This document shows, piece by piece, positions 1 through 7,358 of a DNA stretch of 44,589 bases. The stretch is from Myxococcales bacterium (GTDB lineage: Bacteria > Myxococcota > Myxococcia > Myxococcales > JAKAPL01), in assembly GCA_021807105.1 (NCBI GenBank), contig JAKAPL010000027.1:1-44589 (forward strand). Direction: 5' to 3'. The notes beneath the pieces are model-generated. The model had not been told where the DNA came from, did not search any database, and was given only the letters and a program-made list of their open reading frames with translations. Made by a program: the position numbers and the translations under genes. The first letter of the stretch is position 1. The number at the start of each line of letters is the position of its first letter.

Positions 1-112
1 CGGTGTCGTACTCGAAGATCGAGCGGCGCACGAGCTGCCGCACCTCGTCTGGGGGGTGGGGGGGGGGCGCGGCCGGCCGCGCGGTGAGCGCGAGGGCGAG
101 GAGCACGGGCAT
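1..112 (-). CDS. N-terminus of a secreted protein, cut by the window edge
   Basis: The minus strand opens with an ATG (complement of 110-112) behind GGAGGAGG six bases upstream, one of the strongest ribosome binding sites in the window. The 37 visible residues start with a short hydrophobic stretch (MPVLLALALTARPAA), then a proline-rich linker and a charged helix (DEVRQLVRRSIFEYDT). This reads as a signal peptide followed by the start of a helical periplasmic domain. The helix could be the first half of a TPR-like repeat, but too little is present to assign a family. It is divergent from the FHA gene at 351 and shares a 238-bp intergenic region with it. Confidence 0.6.
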   Translation of the reverse strand, partial: MPVLLALALTARPAAPPPHPPDEVRQLVRRSIFEYDT

Positions 113-244
113 GGGTAACCTCCTCCCGCCATCCTACACCCATCCGGCCCAAGGCCTCTATCGGGCACGGGGCCTCGGCAACGTTCTTCGGGAACGGAAA
201 CCGATCCTGCCACAGACGGTCTCCCGCGACTTTGCCGAGGCCCC

Positions 245-272
245 GGGGAGCCGGCCGAACCGCCGGCTCCCC
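245..272. repeat. Perfect 11-bp inverted repeat in a divergent intergenic region
   Basis: GGGGAGCCGGC (245-255) and GCCGGCTCCCC (262-272) are exact reverse complements separated by six bases (CGAACC). There is no T-run on either side, so it is not a typical intrinsic terminator. It lies between the divergent secreted-protein gene and the FHA gene and could be an operator or a mRNA hairpin in the FHA leader. Function unknown. Confidence 0.55.
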
Positions 273-350
273 AGCCGCCCGGGTACGGCGACAGCGAGAG
301 GCTCGCGGGCCGAGTCTTGCGTCGAGGCCACCGCCGGGTATCCTGGGGAC

Positions 351-863
351 GTGAGCGCCCAGAAAGTTCCGGTTCATCGCCTCTTCTCTCTGCTCGGTCG
401 TTCGCTCGACGACGCGCGAGCCGCGATCGGGGCGGATCACGCGCTGGTCCCGCTCGAGCCGTGGGAGTCGCCCGGCGGCGTGGCGGAGAGGACCAACGAG
501 ACGCTGACCGGGCGCGGTCACCTCGTCTCGACCCACGCGGGCAGGCAGGCCCCGGTCCTGATGGCCGAGGTCTACGCGGTGTCCGCCGGGGATTCGCTCC
601 TGCTGGGCCGCAGCGTCCGGGCGAACCTGATCATCGATCAGCCCACGGTCTCGCGGCTCCACGCCGAGCTCTCCTGGAACCAGGGACAGCTCGTGGTCGC
701 CGATCGGGGCTCCTACAACGGGACCCTGGTCAATGACCATGTCCTGGAGCAAGGCGAGCGCAGGCCGCTCACCGACGGCGACGTGCTCGTCCTCGGCGAG
801 ACGCAGCTCGTCTTCGGATCGCTCTCCTACCTCGCGCAGCTCGCGGGGATCCGGGTGAGGTAG
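351..863 (+). CDS. FHA domain protein
   Basis: A 170-residue protein starting at GTG 351; the reading frame stays open upstream but that part is low-complexity and unlike protein. Residues 80-160 form a forkhead-associated domain, a fold that binds phosphothreonine peptides. Visible hallmarks are the Gly-Arg turn (LLLGRS, R87), the Ser-x-x-His motif (TVSRLHAEL, S101 and H104) and the SYNGTLVN loop (N123, N128). The N-terminal 65 residues have no recognised domain and no signal peptide, so a cytoplasmic location is likely. FHA proteins usually partner Ser/Thr kinases or secretion systems, but no kinase is next to it here, so the partner is unknown. Confidence 0.85.
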   Translation: MSAQKVPVHRLFSLLGRSLDDARAAIGADHALVPLEPWESPGGVAERTNETLTGRGHLVSTHAGRQAPVLMAEVYAVSAGDSLLLGRSVRANLIIDQPTVSRLHAELSWNQGQLVVADRGSYNGTLVNDHVLEQGERRPLTDGDVLVLGETQLVFGSLSYLAQLAGIRVR

Positions 864-881
864 CGGCTGGCCGCGGCCGGC

Positions 882-1697
882 TCACGCCCGCGCCGCGCCG
901 GGCGGCGGGAGCGGCCCGGCCGCCACCGAGCCGCTCCGCTCGCGCTCGGCGATGGCCGACCGGTAGGCGGCGAGCACCTGGGCCGGGGCCCCGCGGGCGG
1001 CGACGAGCCCCTGGTCGAGCCAGACGGCCAAGTCGCACCAGCGCTCGACCGTGGCCGCGGCGTGGGTGACGATGATCAGGGTCTTGCCGCGCCTCTTGAA
1101 GTCCTCGATGCGCGTCGCCGACTTACGCTGGAAGTGTTCGTCGCCCACCGCGAGGATCTCGTCGACGACGAGGATATCGGGGTCGATCGTGGTCGCCACC
1201 GCGAAGGCGAGGCGCATGTACATGCCGGAGCTGTACGTTCGCACCGGCTCGTCGATGAACTCCCGTAGTTCGGAGAAGTCGATGATCGGGTCGATGAGCG
1301 CGTCGATCTCGCGCCGGCTGCGGCCGAGGATGATGCCGTTCAGGTAGATGTTCTCGCGGCCGGAAAACTCGGGGTGGAAGCCAGCGCCCAGCTCGATGAG
1401 CGCCGCGAGCCTCCCGTCGATCCGGACGCGGCCCGCGGTCGGCCGGTAGATCCCCGCCATGATCTTGAGCAGCGTGCTCTTGCCCGATCCGTTCTGTCCG
1501 ACGACGCCGAGGGTCGCCCCGCGCGGGACGGTCAGGTCGACGCCGCGCAGCACATGGAGGCGGCGCGCCGGAGGAGGCTTGCGGCCTCTCGCCCAATCGA
1601 CGAGCTGGCTCTTGAACGTCGTGTGGCCGCCCGGGGCGAGGTTCGTGCGGCGGAAGCTCTTCTCGATCCCGGCGAGCTCGATGGCGTTCTCGCTCAT
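882..1697 (-). CDS. ABC exporter ATPase, Wzt/TagH-like
   Basis: A 271-residue ATP-binding subunit of a polysaccharide-type ABC exporter. Walker A is GQNGSGKST (67-75), the signature loop is YSSGM (155-159, the form typical of Wzt/KpsT/TagH proteins), Walker B is ILVVDE (175-180) and the H-loop His is 212. It has the long N-terminal extension (residues 1-50) before the first strand that marks this subfamily. It ends soon after the nucleotide-binding fold, so it lacks the C-terminal carbohydrate-binding domain of O9a-type Wzt. The ATG overlaps the stop of the permease gene by four bases (ATGA), so the two are translationally coupled. Likely role: energising export of a lipid-linked glycan. No glycosyltransferases are in the window, so the substrate is unknown. 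Confidence 0.9.
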   Translation of the reverse strand: MSENAIELAGIEKSFRRTNLAPGGHTTFKSQLVDWARGRKPPPARRLHVLRGVDLTVPRGATLGVVGQNGSGKSTLLKIMAGIYRPTAGRVRIDGRLAALIELGAGFHPEFSGRENIYLNGIILGRSRREIDALIDPIIDFSELREFIDEPVRTYSSGMYMRLAFAVATTIDPDILVVDEILAVGDEHFQRKSATRIEDFKRRGKTLIIVTHAAATVERWCDLAVWLDQGLVAARGAPAQVLAAYRSAIAERERSGSVAAGPLPPPGAARA

Positions 1698-2470
1698 ACC
1701 AGCTCCGCGAACTCGTCGCGGCGGCTCTCGAAGATCGAGAGCGCCATGAACAGCAGCACGATCGACATCCCGGCGGCGAGGGCGAGGGCCCGGAAGTCGG
1801 GGAGCGTGCCGTAATAGAAGATCGCCTGGTAGCTCGTGACGACCACCGCCATCGGGTCGGCGAGGATCGCCGCCTCGCGGAAGCGGGCGGGAATGGCGGA
1901 GGCGGGGTAGATGATCGGCGCCAGGAAGAACCAGAGGGTGAGGAGGTTGGTCAGGAGGTGCTGGAGGTCCCGGTAGAAGACGTTGAGCGAGCTCGTCGCG
2001 AGGACGAGCGCCACCGTGAAGAGAGCCTGGAGGGCCAAGACCATCGGGAAGAGGAGGGCGACGGGGCGCAACACGACGCCCGAGAGCAGGGCGAGGCCGA
2101 TCATGAGCGGCAGCGCGAGGAGGTAGTTGCAGAGCTCCGACAGGATCACGACCGCCGGCAACACCTGAGGCGGGAACTTGACGCGGGTGAGGAGATCGCG
2201 CTTGGTGGAAAGGCTCGTCGTCCCGCCCACGACGGCGCTGCTGAACCAGAGCCACGGCAAGAGCCCCACGAACATGAAGTAGGTGTAGTGGGGGAGCTGC
2301 TGGGCCATGAACACCCCGAAGACGATCGCGTAGACCGACATGAGGAGCAGGGGGTTCGCGAACGTCCAGAGGAAACCGAGGAGCGAGCCCCGGTAGCGCC
2401 CGCGCAGCTCGCGGGTGGTCAGTGCCCAGAGGAGCGCGCGGTACTGGAACAGCTCTCGCAGGTTCGACAC
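1694..2470 (-). CDS. ABC-2 type polysaccharide exporter permease, Wzm/TagG-like
   Basis: A 258-residue integral membrane protein, starting at GTG. It has the amphipathic N-terminal helix and RELRGRYRGS motif of ABC-2 exporters, then about six hydrophobic helices (starting SLLGFLWTFANPLLLMSVYA) and the conserved NVFYRDLQHLL segment seen before the last helices in KpsM/Wzm/TagG proteins. Together with the overlapping downstream ATPase gene it makes a complete two-gene transporter for an O-antigen, capsule or teichoic-acid-like polymer. No strong Shine-Dalgarno sequence precedes the GTG. The 318 bp upstream contain a dispersed repeat rather than a gene. Confidence 0.9.
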   Translation of the reverse strand: MSNLRELFQYRALLWALTTRELRGRYRGSLLGFLWTFANPLLLMSVYAIVFGVFMAQQLPHYTYFMFVGLLPWLWFSSAVVGGTTSLSTKRDLLTRVKFPPQVLPAVVILSELCNYLLALPLMIGLALLSGVVLRPVALLFPMVLALQALFTVALVLATSSLNVFYRDLQHLLTNLLTLWFFLAPIIYPASAIPARFREAAILADPMAVVVTSYQAIFYYGTLPDFRALALAAGMSIVLLFMALSIFESRRDEFAELV

Positions 2471-2597
2471 GGCCGGCCGAACCTACCGCAAGGACGGAGC
2501 CTGCTCAACGGATTCCGTCCGAATCCTGGGATTCGGAGGCAGGTCCGGACGCGGGAGCGGCGGGCAAGGCCGTGCTCCGCGGCGCGGCCCATCCTCG

Positions 2598-2755
2598 AAC
2601 CGCGACCAGACGCGGCGCAAGGGGCTCCCCCGCGCACCCTCTTCCGGACCGCCGGACGGCGGTCCTCTGGCAGGGGAAGCTCCCCCACCCCATCCACCCT
2701 CGCCTTCGTTCGAGCCTGCGGGAATCTTCGCGACGCACGAACGTTCTCGGAAGTG
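2598..2755 (+). repeat. Dispersed repeat family C, copy C1
   Basis: This intergenic segment resembles the complement of 34935-35105 along most of its length. The best conserved part is a REP-like palindrome, GGACCGCC-GGAC-GGCGGTCC (2646-2665), inside the shared string CTTCCGGACCGCCGG. Shared blocks continue on both sides (CGCGACC..GACGCGG upstream; a CCCTCGCCT block and ATCTT(C/T)GCGCG further on). Boundaries are approximate because the ends diverge. No open frame or terminal repeat was found. It fills most of the gap between the two permease genes (2471-2788). Confidence 0.6.
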
Positions 2756-2788
2756 GTCCATCAGTCGCCGCGACGCGCCCCGGGTGCG

Positions 2789-3553
2789 CTACTTGAGGTC
2801 TCGCCGCGCGAAGACGAGGCTGCCGGCGCTGACGGCGACCACCGAGTACGCGGCGGCGTACGCGACGAGCGCGACGAGGGTGGCGCCGCTCACCGTCTGA
2901 TCGTGCGACGCGAGCGTCTTCAAGTTGAGCCGCTCCAGGTCGGGCAGGATCTTCGAGAAGGCGAGCAGGACCAGCCGGCCCACGCGGCTTTGCTCGACCG
3001 TGCCGAAGTAGGCCATGTTTCCGGTCAGGTGGCCCAGGAGCGCCGTCGCGAGGCCGAAGATCGACGCGAGCGTGGTCGAGGTGAACGACGAGAACATCAC
3101 CGAGATCGACCCGACGACGACCGCCCCAGCGGCCATGGTGGCCGTGGCCTGCCAGAGCGGCACGAGCCCCTTCTCCTTGGCGAGGTCGAGCATGAACGTC
3201 GTGCCGGCCCCCATCGCGACGGCGAGCAGGCAGAGGACGGCGGTCAGCCCGAGCGCCTTGCCCGCGACGAACGCCGCGCGGGAGAGCGGCCGTGCGAGCA
3301 GCGGATAGAGGCTGCGCCGCTCGAGGTCGCCCGAGACCAGGGTCGCGCCGAGGAAGATGGCGATGAGGGTGACGCTGAAGTCCGCGGCCCCGAGCCCCAC
3401 GTCGCTGATGACGCGGTGCCACTCGCCGGTCGTGAGCACGCGCAGGGGGAAGGAGAAGAGGATCAGCGCGACGCCGAAGAGCCCGAGCACGGCGAGGACG
3501 CGGCGCCGCAGGAGGTCCTGGACGGTGAGGCGGGCGACGATGAGGACGTTCAT
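2789..3553 (-). CDS. ABC-2 family permease, PilI-like
   Basis: A 254-residue membrane protein beginning MNVLIVARLTVQDLLRRR, with about six transmembrane helices and the ABC-2/NatB-type segment LVSGDLERRSLYPLLARPLSR after helix 2. The start ATG (complement of 3551-3553) has GGAG eight bases upstream; the longer open frame begins inside a repeat fragment and is rejected. It lies downstream of pilA and a PilG-like gene on the same strand, which matches the pilA-pilG-pilH-pilI order known in Myxococcus xanthus, where GHI form an ABC system needed for pilus assembly. The expected ATPase gene pilH is missing from between them. The assignment to PilI rests on context and family, so a generic ABC-2 permease is the alternative. 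Confidence 0.7.
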   Translation of the reverse strand: MNVLIVARLTVQDLLRRRVLAVLGLFGVALILFSFPLRVLTTGEWHRVISDVGLGAADFSVTLIAIFLGATLVSGDLERRSLYPLLARPLSRAAFVAGKALGLTAVLCLLAVAMGAGTTFMLDLAKEKGLVPLWQATATMAAGAVVVGSISVMFSSFTSTTLASIFGLATALLGHLTGNMAYFGTVEQSRVGRLVLLAFSKILPDLERLNLKTLASHDQTVSGATLVALVAYAAAYSVVAVSAGSLVFARRDLK

Positions 3554-3586
3554 GTAAGCCACTCCGGGCGCGGGGGACCGTTCACG

Positions 3587-3651
3587 GGCACCCGTCGCAG
3601 CAAAGGGATCGGCTTTCGCAGCAGGCAGCCATTTCACACCGAGCCTCCTAG
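3587..3651 (-). mobile_element. Truncated family A element (A1)
   Basis: Read on the minus strand, this starts CTAGGAGGCT..GGTGTGAAATGG and continues with TGCTGCGAAAGCCGATCCC, matching one end of the full elements A2 and A3. Similarity stops near 3587, so about 65 of 188 bp remain. The CTAG end (3648-3651) contains the stop codon of the PilG-like gene. On the other side, the bases before the PilI start can be read as the end of a lost gene (PPRPEWLT then TGA overlapping the ATG). This looks like a deletion scar. Confidence 0.75.
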
Positions 3652-4568
3652 TCCGCCCACGGTTCGATGGGCGGCCGGCCCGGCTTCACGAAGACGCGCA
3701 GGAGCCGCCAGTCGTCGCTGCTCTTCACCCGGGCGGTCGCCTCGTCGAACTCCCACCTGCCGCCGAACGGCTCCGGGGGAACCGCCGTCAGGCCGCCGTA
3801 GCCGACGAGGTCCTCCATGCTGGCGGTCGTCTTGTCCGCGCGTGTGCGGGCGGAGAGCGCCTCATTCAGCGCGTCCAGGTCCTTCTGGAGGGTGAGGGCC
3901 TTCAGGCGGTCCTCGAGGTCGGCCTTGACCGTCTCCTCGGTCGCGTTCGCGAGCGCTGCCCGCGTGAGCGAGAGCGCCATGTCCACGCTCCCGCCTTGCG
4001 CGAGCAGCCGGATGGCGAGGGCCCGAAGATAGCCCGGGGCGTCCGGCATCCTAGAGGCCTTCTCGATGTAGCGGCCCGCCTCCTCGTACTCGCCGCGGAA
4101 GGTATAGAGCGAGTAGCCGAGGAGGAACGGCACCTCCCACGGGCTCGCGGCGTCGTCGGCCCCCTTGCGCAGCAGGTGGAGGACCGCGCCGGTGTTGTAC
4201 CACTTCTTCGTGCGAGGGTTGTCGAACGGGATGGTCTCGCCGCCGAACTGGAACGCGTATCCGAAGTCGGGATCGAGATCCGTCGCCGCCTCCAGAAACT
4301 CCGACAGGTGGCGGTAGTCCTCGTCCGCGTTCTCCTTGCTGCCGAAGTACTGGATCGCCTCCAGCCAGTACCAGTCGCTCCCGACCGCCGAGAAGCCAAA
4401 GGCGATCGCGCGCCGAACGGGCGCGGGGAGCGCGATCGGGGGGCTGAGGGTTCCCCGGGCGGCCGACGCGAACCCGGCGGGCCTTCCCTCCAGCAGCGCG
4501 AAGACGGCCGCCGCGCAGAGGCCCGCGAGCACCACCCAGATCTCGGAGGCGATCCGTCTTTGGGCCAT
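3648..4568 (-). CDS. Membrane-anchored TPR protein, PilG-like
   Basis: A 306-residue protein when started at the ATG at 4568 (MAQRRIASEIW). One N-terminal transmembrane helix (EIWVVLAGLCAAAVFALL) leads into a helical domain with DWYWLEAIQYFG, then TPR-like helix pairs (DLDPDFGYAFQFGG, FLLGYSLYTFRGEYEEAGRYIEKA). This layout fits the anchored TPR protein often found beside pilins in deltaproteobacteria and is comparable to M. xanthus PilG. It follows pilA after a terminator hairpin, so expression is probably by partial read-through or its own promoter. The start is uncertain: no Shine-Dalgarno precedes 4568, and the hairpin occupies that place. The TAG stop lies in the CTAG end of element A1. 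Confidence 0.65.
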   Translation of the reverse strand: MAQRRIASEIWVVLAGLCAAAVFALLEGRPAGFASAARGTLSPPIALPAPVRRAIAFGFSAVGSDWYWLEAIQYFGSKENADEDYRHLSEFLEAATDLDPDFGYAFQFGGETIPFDNPRTKKWYNTGAVLHLLRKGADDAASPWEVPFLLGYSLYTFRGEYEEAGRYIEKASRMPDAPGYLRALAIRLLAQGGSVDMALSLTRAALANATEETVKADLEDRLKALTLQKDLDALNEALSARTRADKTTASMEDLVGYGGLTAVPPEPFGGRWEFDEATARVKSSDDWRLLRVFVKPGRPPIEPWAD

Positions 4569-4575
4569 GACAAAC

Positions 4576-4610
4576 GAAGAGGGAGGCGACGAACGGCCGC
4601 CTCCCTCTTC
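4576..4610 (-). terminator. Terminator-type hairpin after pilA
   Basis: A perfect 13-bp stem (GAAGAGGGAGGCG at 4576-4588 with CGCCTCCCTCTTC at 4598-4610) and a 9-base loop, 20 bases past the pilA stop. On the minus strand it is followed by TTCGTTTG, a weak U-rich tail. It would end or stabilise the abundant pilA mRNA while allowing some read-through into the TPR gene. Confidence 0.75.
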
Positions 4611-4629
4611 TCCCAGCCTCACGTGGCGA

Positions 4630-5346
4630 CTAGTACACCACGTCGTTGCAGGTGTTGCAGGGCTCACCCTCGGCGCAGGTCCCGGTGCTGCCGCTCACCG
4701 TGACTCCGGACGTCCCCGTGCACGCGACGCCCACGCCGCCCGTCACCGTGCTGTCGGAGGAGATGAACCAGGCGTCGAGCGTCGGGTCGTTGTCGATGTT
4801 CCCCTCGGCGCCGGCCGCGAACTCGCAGGCCCCGTTCGGGCAGCACGAGTTGGCCGTGACCGCGGTCACGCCGATGCCGGTGGCCGCGACCCCGGTCTTG
4901 TTGATGTCGACCATCCCGGTGATCGTGGTGAAATCGGTCGCCTTGGAGGTCGTGACCGGCGCACCCCACTTGCACTCGTCGACCGTGATCTCCGAGATGC
5001 CCGAGACCTTGGGGCAGTCGATGCTCGCCCCGGCGGTCTTCGTGGGGGCGGCGCAAGCCGTCGAGCGGAGTTCGCTCCCGGTCCCCGTGCCGGCGTAGTA
5101 GCTGTACCGGTTGTTCATTTCCGGCTCGAAGCCGATCACGTCGAGCAGGTCGGAGTACGCCTGCTTGTCACCGTAGTAGGACTTCTCGCCGGTGTAGATC
5201 GCCTTCAGGTTGCTGCGGCCTTCGGACTGGCGCGAGCGCGCCTGCATCTTGATGAAGTTCGGAATGGCCAAGGCGGCCAACAGACCGATGATCGCCACCA
5301 CGATCATCAACTCGACCAGGGTGAAGCCGCGCTTCAGGGTTTTCAT
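4630..5346 (-). CDS. pilA: Type IV major pilin
   Basis: A 238-residue prepilin. It begins MKTLKRG and then [20 protein letters not shown], the class III (type IVa) prepilin peptidase site with Gly at -1, Phe at +1 and Glu at +5, followed by the long hydrophobic helix that packs the pilus core. The globular part carries ten cysteines (for example NSCCPNGAC and [13 protein letters not shown] at the C-terminus), so several disulfides are likely; this is more than the single pair common in pilins. The start has GAGGAGAG just upstream. A sigma-54 promoter precedes it and a strong hairpin follows it. The assembly genes pilB, pilC, pilT and pilSR are not in this window. Confidence 0.93.
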   Translation of the reverse strand: MKTLKRGFTLVELMIVVAIIGLLAALAIPNFIKMQARSRQSEGRSNLKAIYTGEKSYYGDKQAYSDLLDVIGFEPEMNNRYSYYAGTGTGSELRSTACAAPTKTAGASIDCPKVSGISEITVDECKWGAPVTTSKATDFTTITGMVDINKTGVAATGIGVTAVTANSCCPNGACEFAAGAEGNIDNDPTLDAWFISSDSTVTGGVGVACTGTSGVTVSGSTGTCAEGEPCNTCNDVVY

Positions 5347-5388
5347 TCTCTCTCCTCGGGAGTTTGGGTACACCACTCCCCCCGTATC

Positions 5389-5403
5389 ATGCAACGGCTG
5401 AGC
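5389..5403 (-). promoter_or_regulatory. Sigma-54 promoter of pilA
   Basis: On the minus strand TGGC (-24) and TTGC (-12) are separated by exactly seven bases (TCAGCCG), the spacing required for RpoN. The predicted transcript start is about 30 bases upstream of the pilA ATG. pilA genes in many proteobacteria, including M. xanthus, are driven by sigma-54 with PilS/PilR, so this element would put pilA under that control. Confidence 0.8.
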
Positions 5404-5623
5404 CACCAAGAAATCGGCCGCTCGAACGTTCAACTCGCTGGATTCGCTGGGTTAACGCGCTGCGCTGTGATTCGTACCCCTTCACGAAGTGACGGCAATT
5501 GACGGGACGACTGACAAAAAGCGTCCATCCACACCGACCGCCTCGCGGAGTCTCCGGCCAACTCGGTAGGAGGCGGCGCAGCGGGGTCGCCGTGAGGGAT
5601 TTGACTTGCTCGGGGAGCGTCGC
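5404..5623. other. Intergenic region upstream of pilA, no gene seen
   Basis: Noticeably less GC-rich than the rest of the window and without any convincing frame or ribosome binding site. It may hold activator (PilR-type) binding sites for the sigma-54 promoter. It ends at the CTAG boundary of element A2. Confidence 0.4.
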
Positions 5624-6025
5624 CTAGGAGGCTGGTGTGAAATGGGTGCCGTCGCGAGAAAACCGAGGGCTAAGCCCGTCTTATTCACGGTCCGGCTGCT
5701 GCGGCGTCCGATCCCGCGCCTGCGAAGGGCCTGCTCGCTCCTTCCTCCTGCGGGGGGCTTGCCACCCTCCAAACGACTTGGGGGGAGGTGCTTTACGCAC
5801 GCCTCGTCGGTCGTCGCTCTCGCTTGCCCTTCTCGGCTGCGGTCTCGAACGCCTCGCTACGCCGTTCCATGAATAAGACGGGCTAAGGCGAGACGGGCGC
5901 CCGAGGAATGAGCAGCGTCCAACATACTCTTTGTAGTACGTTTTGCAGCGAAGCGACGAGGCCGCCCGTCGCGAGCGAAGGGATCGGCTTTCGCAGCAGG
6001 CAGCCATTTCACGCTAGCCTCCTAG
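5624..6025 (+). mobile_element. Family A inverted-repeat element (A2) interrupted by element B1
   Basis: Bounded by CTAG on both sides (5624-5627 and 6022-6025) with imperfect terminal inverted repeats of about 27 bp (CTAGGAGGCTGGTGTGAAAT on the left; the right end reads CTAGGAGGCTAGCGTGAAAT in complement). Removing B1 and one 5-bp duplication leaves 189 bp, almost the same as the 188 bp of A3, to which it is roughly 90% identical by eye in opposite orientation. It has no open frame for a transposase, so it is non-autonomous (MITE-like). It ends 13 bases before the start codon of the PAP2-type gene and so provides that gene's immediate upstream region. Confidence 0.85.
5675..5882 (+). mobile_element. 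Family B inverted-repeat element (B1), nested in A2
   Basis: A 208-bp element with ends CCCGTCTTATTCAYGG and the complement, flanked by the direct repeat CTAAG (5670-5674 and 5883-5887). The uninterrupted A3 copy carries a single CTAAG at the equivalent place, so this is an insertion with a 5-bp target duplication. It differs from B2 at only three positions by eye, two of them in the right terminal repeat. No coding potential. The interior contains a C-run/G-run hairpin (around 5755-5790). Confidence 0.9.
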
Positions 6026-6038
6026 CTTTCTCTCCGTC

Positions 6039-7358
6039 TTGACGCCACCGCCGATCCCGCCCGCGATCGAACCCTCTGCCCCGGATGGCCCGCTCGGCCT
6101 GGCCCCGCGCACGTTGGCCCCGGGCGGCTCGCTCGTCCCGCGCCTCCTCCGGTACATTACCCGCGAGGACCGGCGGCTCTACGTGCTCTACGCGCTGCTC
6201 CTGCTCGCCTTCGCCGCGAACGAGGCGCTCGCGGCCGCCGGGCTGCTCCCCCCCGTCTCTTTCGAGCCCATCCGGCTGCGCGGGGCGGGCGCGCTGTTCA
6301 TCCTGACCGCGCTCCTCGGCAGCTTCCTCCTGCAACTTGGCCTGTTCCCCTCGCGGCGCGAGGTCATCGCCACGCTGCTCCTGGGGGCGGCGATGGCCGC
6401 GCTCTGGGCGTCGCAGGGGTGGCTCCCGGAGGGCGGCCCCGAGGCGCTGGGGGTCCCGCTCGGCGGCGCGGCGCTGCTCGTCGCGGCCGGGTCGGTGGCG
6501 GTCTCGCGCGGCGCCGAACGCGAGCGCTCGCGGCAACGATTCATGGCCATCGCGCTGCCGCCGTCGTTCGTCATCGCCTCCACGCTGGGCATCTACGCCA
6601 CCGTGCCCCTGCACCCGAAGGTCTTCGACGGTTTCATCCGCGCCTTCGACGTCTCGCTCGGCGTCGAGCCGGGCTTGGCGCTCGCGCGCCTCGTCGCCGC
6701 TGCGCCGCCGCTGGGCTTCGTGGCCGGGCGAATCTACTTCGCCGCCCCTCTCGCGTTCGCCGGCCTCTACCTCTTGCAGCGGCGGGCGCGGACGCCGCCG
6801 CCGATCGACGTGCTCTGGGCGTTCGCGCTCGCGAGCGTCGCGGGCTTCGCGCTCTACCACGTGCTGCCCGTGGTCGGTCCGGTGGTGGCGATGGGCCGGG
6901 ACCCGCTGTCCGCGCCGCTGCCGCTCGCGCCCGCCGACGCTCCGCCCGAGCCGCGCAATTGCATGCCCTCCCTGCACACCGCCTGGGCGCTCCTGGTCCT
7001 CTGGAACAGCCGCGAGCGGGGTCCCGCGGTCCGCGTCGCCGCCGCCCTCTTCGCCGGCTTCACGCTCCTGGCGACCCTGGCCTTCGGCCTCCATTACCTG
7101 GTCGATCTCGTCGTCGCGGTCCCGTTCGCCTTGGCCGTTCAGGCGGCGGTCGCGCCGCGTTCGGCCGCGCGCCGGATCGGTCTGCTCGCCGGCTCCGGCG
7201 CGACGCTCCTCTGGCTCGCGGCGCTGCGGACCGGGGTCCTGGTGGCTCGCCCGTCGGTTGCCGTCTCCTGGGCCCTCGTGCTGCTGACCGTCGGCGCCGG
7301 TCTCCTCCTCGAACGGCGCATCTGGTCCGAGAGCCTGCCGCGTCAAGCCGCCGTTTGA
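6039..7358 (+). CDS. PAP2-type polytopic membrane phosphatase or lipid transferase
   Basis: A 439-residue protein with about ten hydrophobic helices. The C-terminal half carries the PAP2/inositolphosphorylceramide-synthase-like signature: CMPSLHTAW with His313, then HYLVDLV with His352 and Asp356. In this superfamily the two histidines and the aspartate catalyse phosphoryl transfer on lipid or isoprenyl phosphates at the membrane surface. The exact substrate cannot be told. The start is TTG 6039, poorly supported: no Shine-Dalgarno is visible and the A2 element ends 13 bases upstream, so the original leader may have been displaced. It overlaps the convergent YfhO gene by 16 bp at its 3' end. 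Confidence 0.8.
   Translation: MTPPPIPPAIEPSAPDGPLGLAPRTLAPGGSLVPRLLRYITREDRRLYVLYALLLLAFAANEALAAAGLLPPVSFEPIRLRGAGALFILTALLGSFLLQLGLFPSRREVIATLLLGAAMAALWASQGWLPEGGPEALGVPLGGAALLVAAGSVAVSRGAERERSRQRFMAIALPPSFVIASTLGIYATVPLHPKVFDGFIRAFDVSLGVEPGLALARLVAAAPPLGFVAGRIYFAAPLAFAGLYLLQRRARTPPPIDVLWAFALASVAGFALYHVLPVVGPVVAMGRDPLSAPLPLAPADAPPEPRNCMPSLHTAWALLVLWNSRERGPAVRVAAALFAGFTLLATLAFGLHYLVDLVVAVPFALAVQAAVAPRSAARRIGLLAGSGATLLWLAALRTGVLVARPSVAVSWALVLLTVGAGLLLERRIWSESLPRQAAV

Noticed and set aside
2789..3637. Longer start for the PilI-like permease (MKWLPAAKADPF)
   Set aside because: The extra codons are encoded by the A1 element fragment; the ATG at 3553 has a Shine-Dalgarno and begins the family sequence.
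1958..3895. 645-residue plus-strand open frame
   Set aside because: It runs antisense through three minus-strand genes and a repeat, with low-complexity Glu/Arg/Gln composition.
5624..6025. Small protein genes in the A and B elements
   Set aside because: Frames of about 60-100 residues exist but are interrupted or altered between copies and lack ribosome binding sites; conservation is at DNA level and in terminal repeats.
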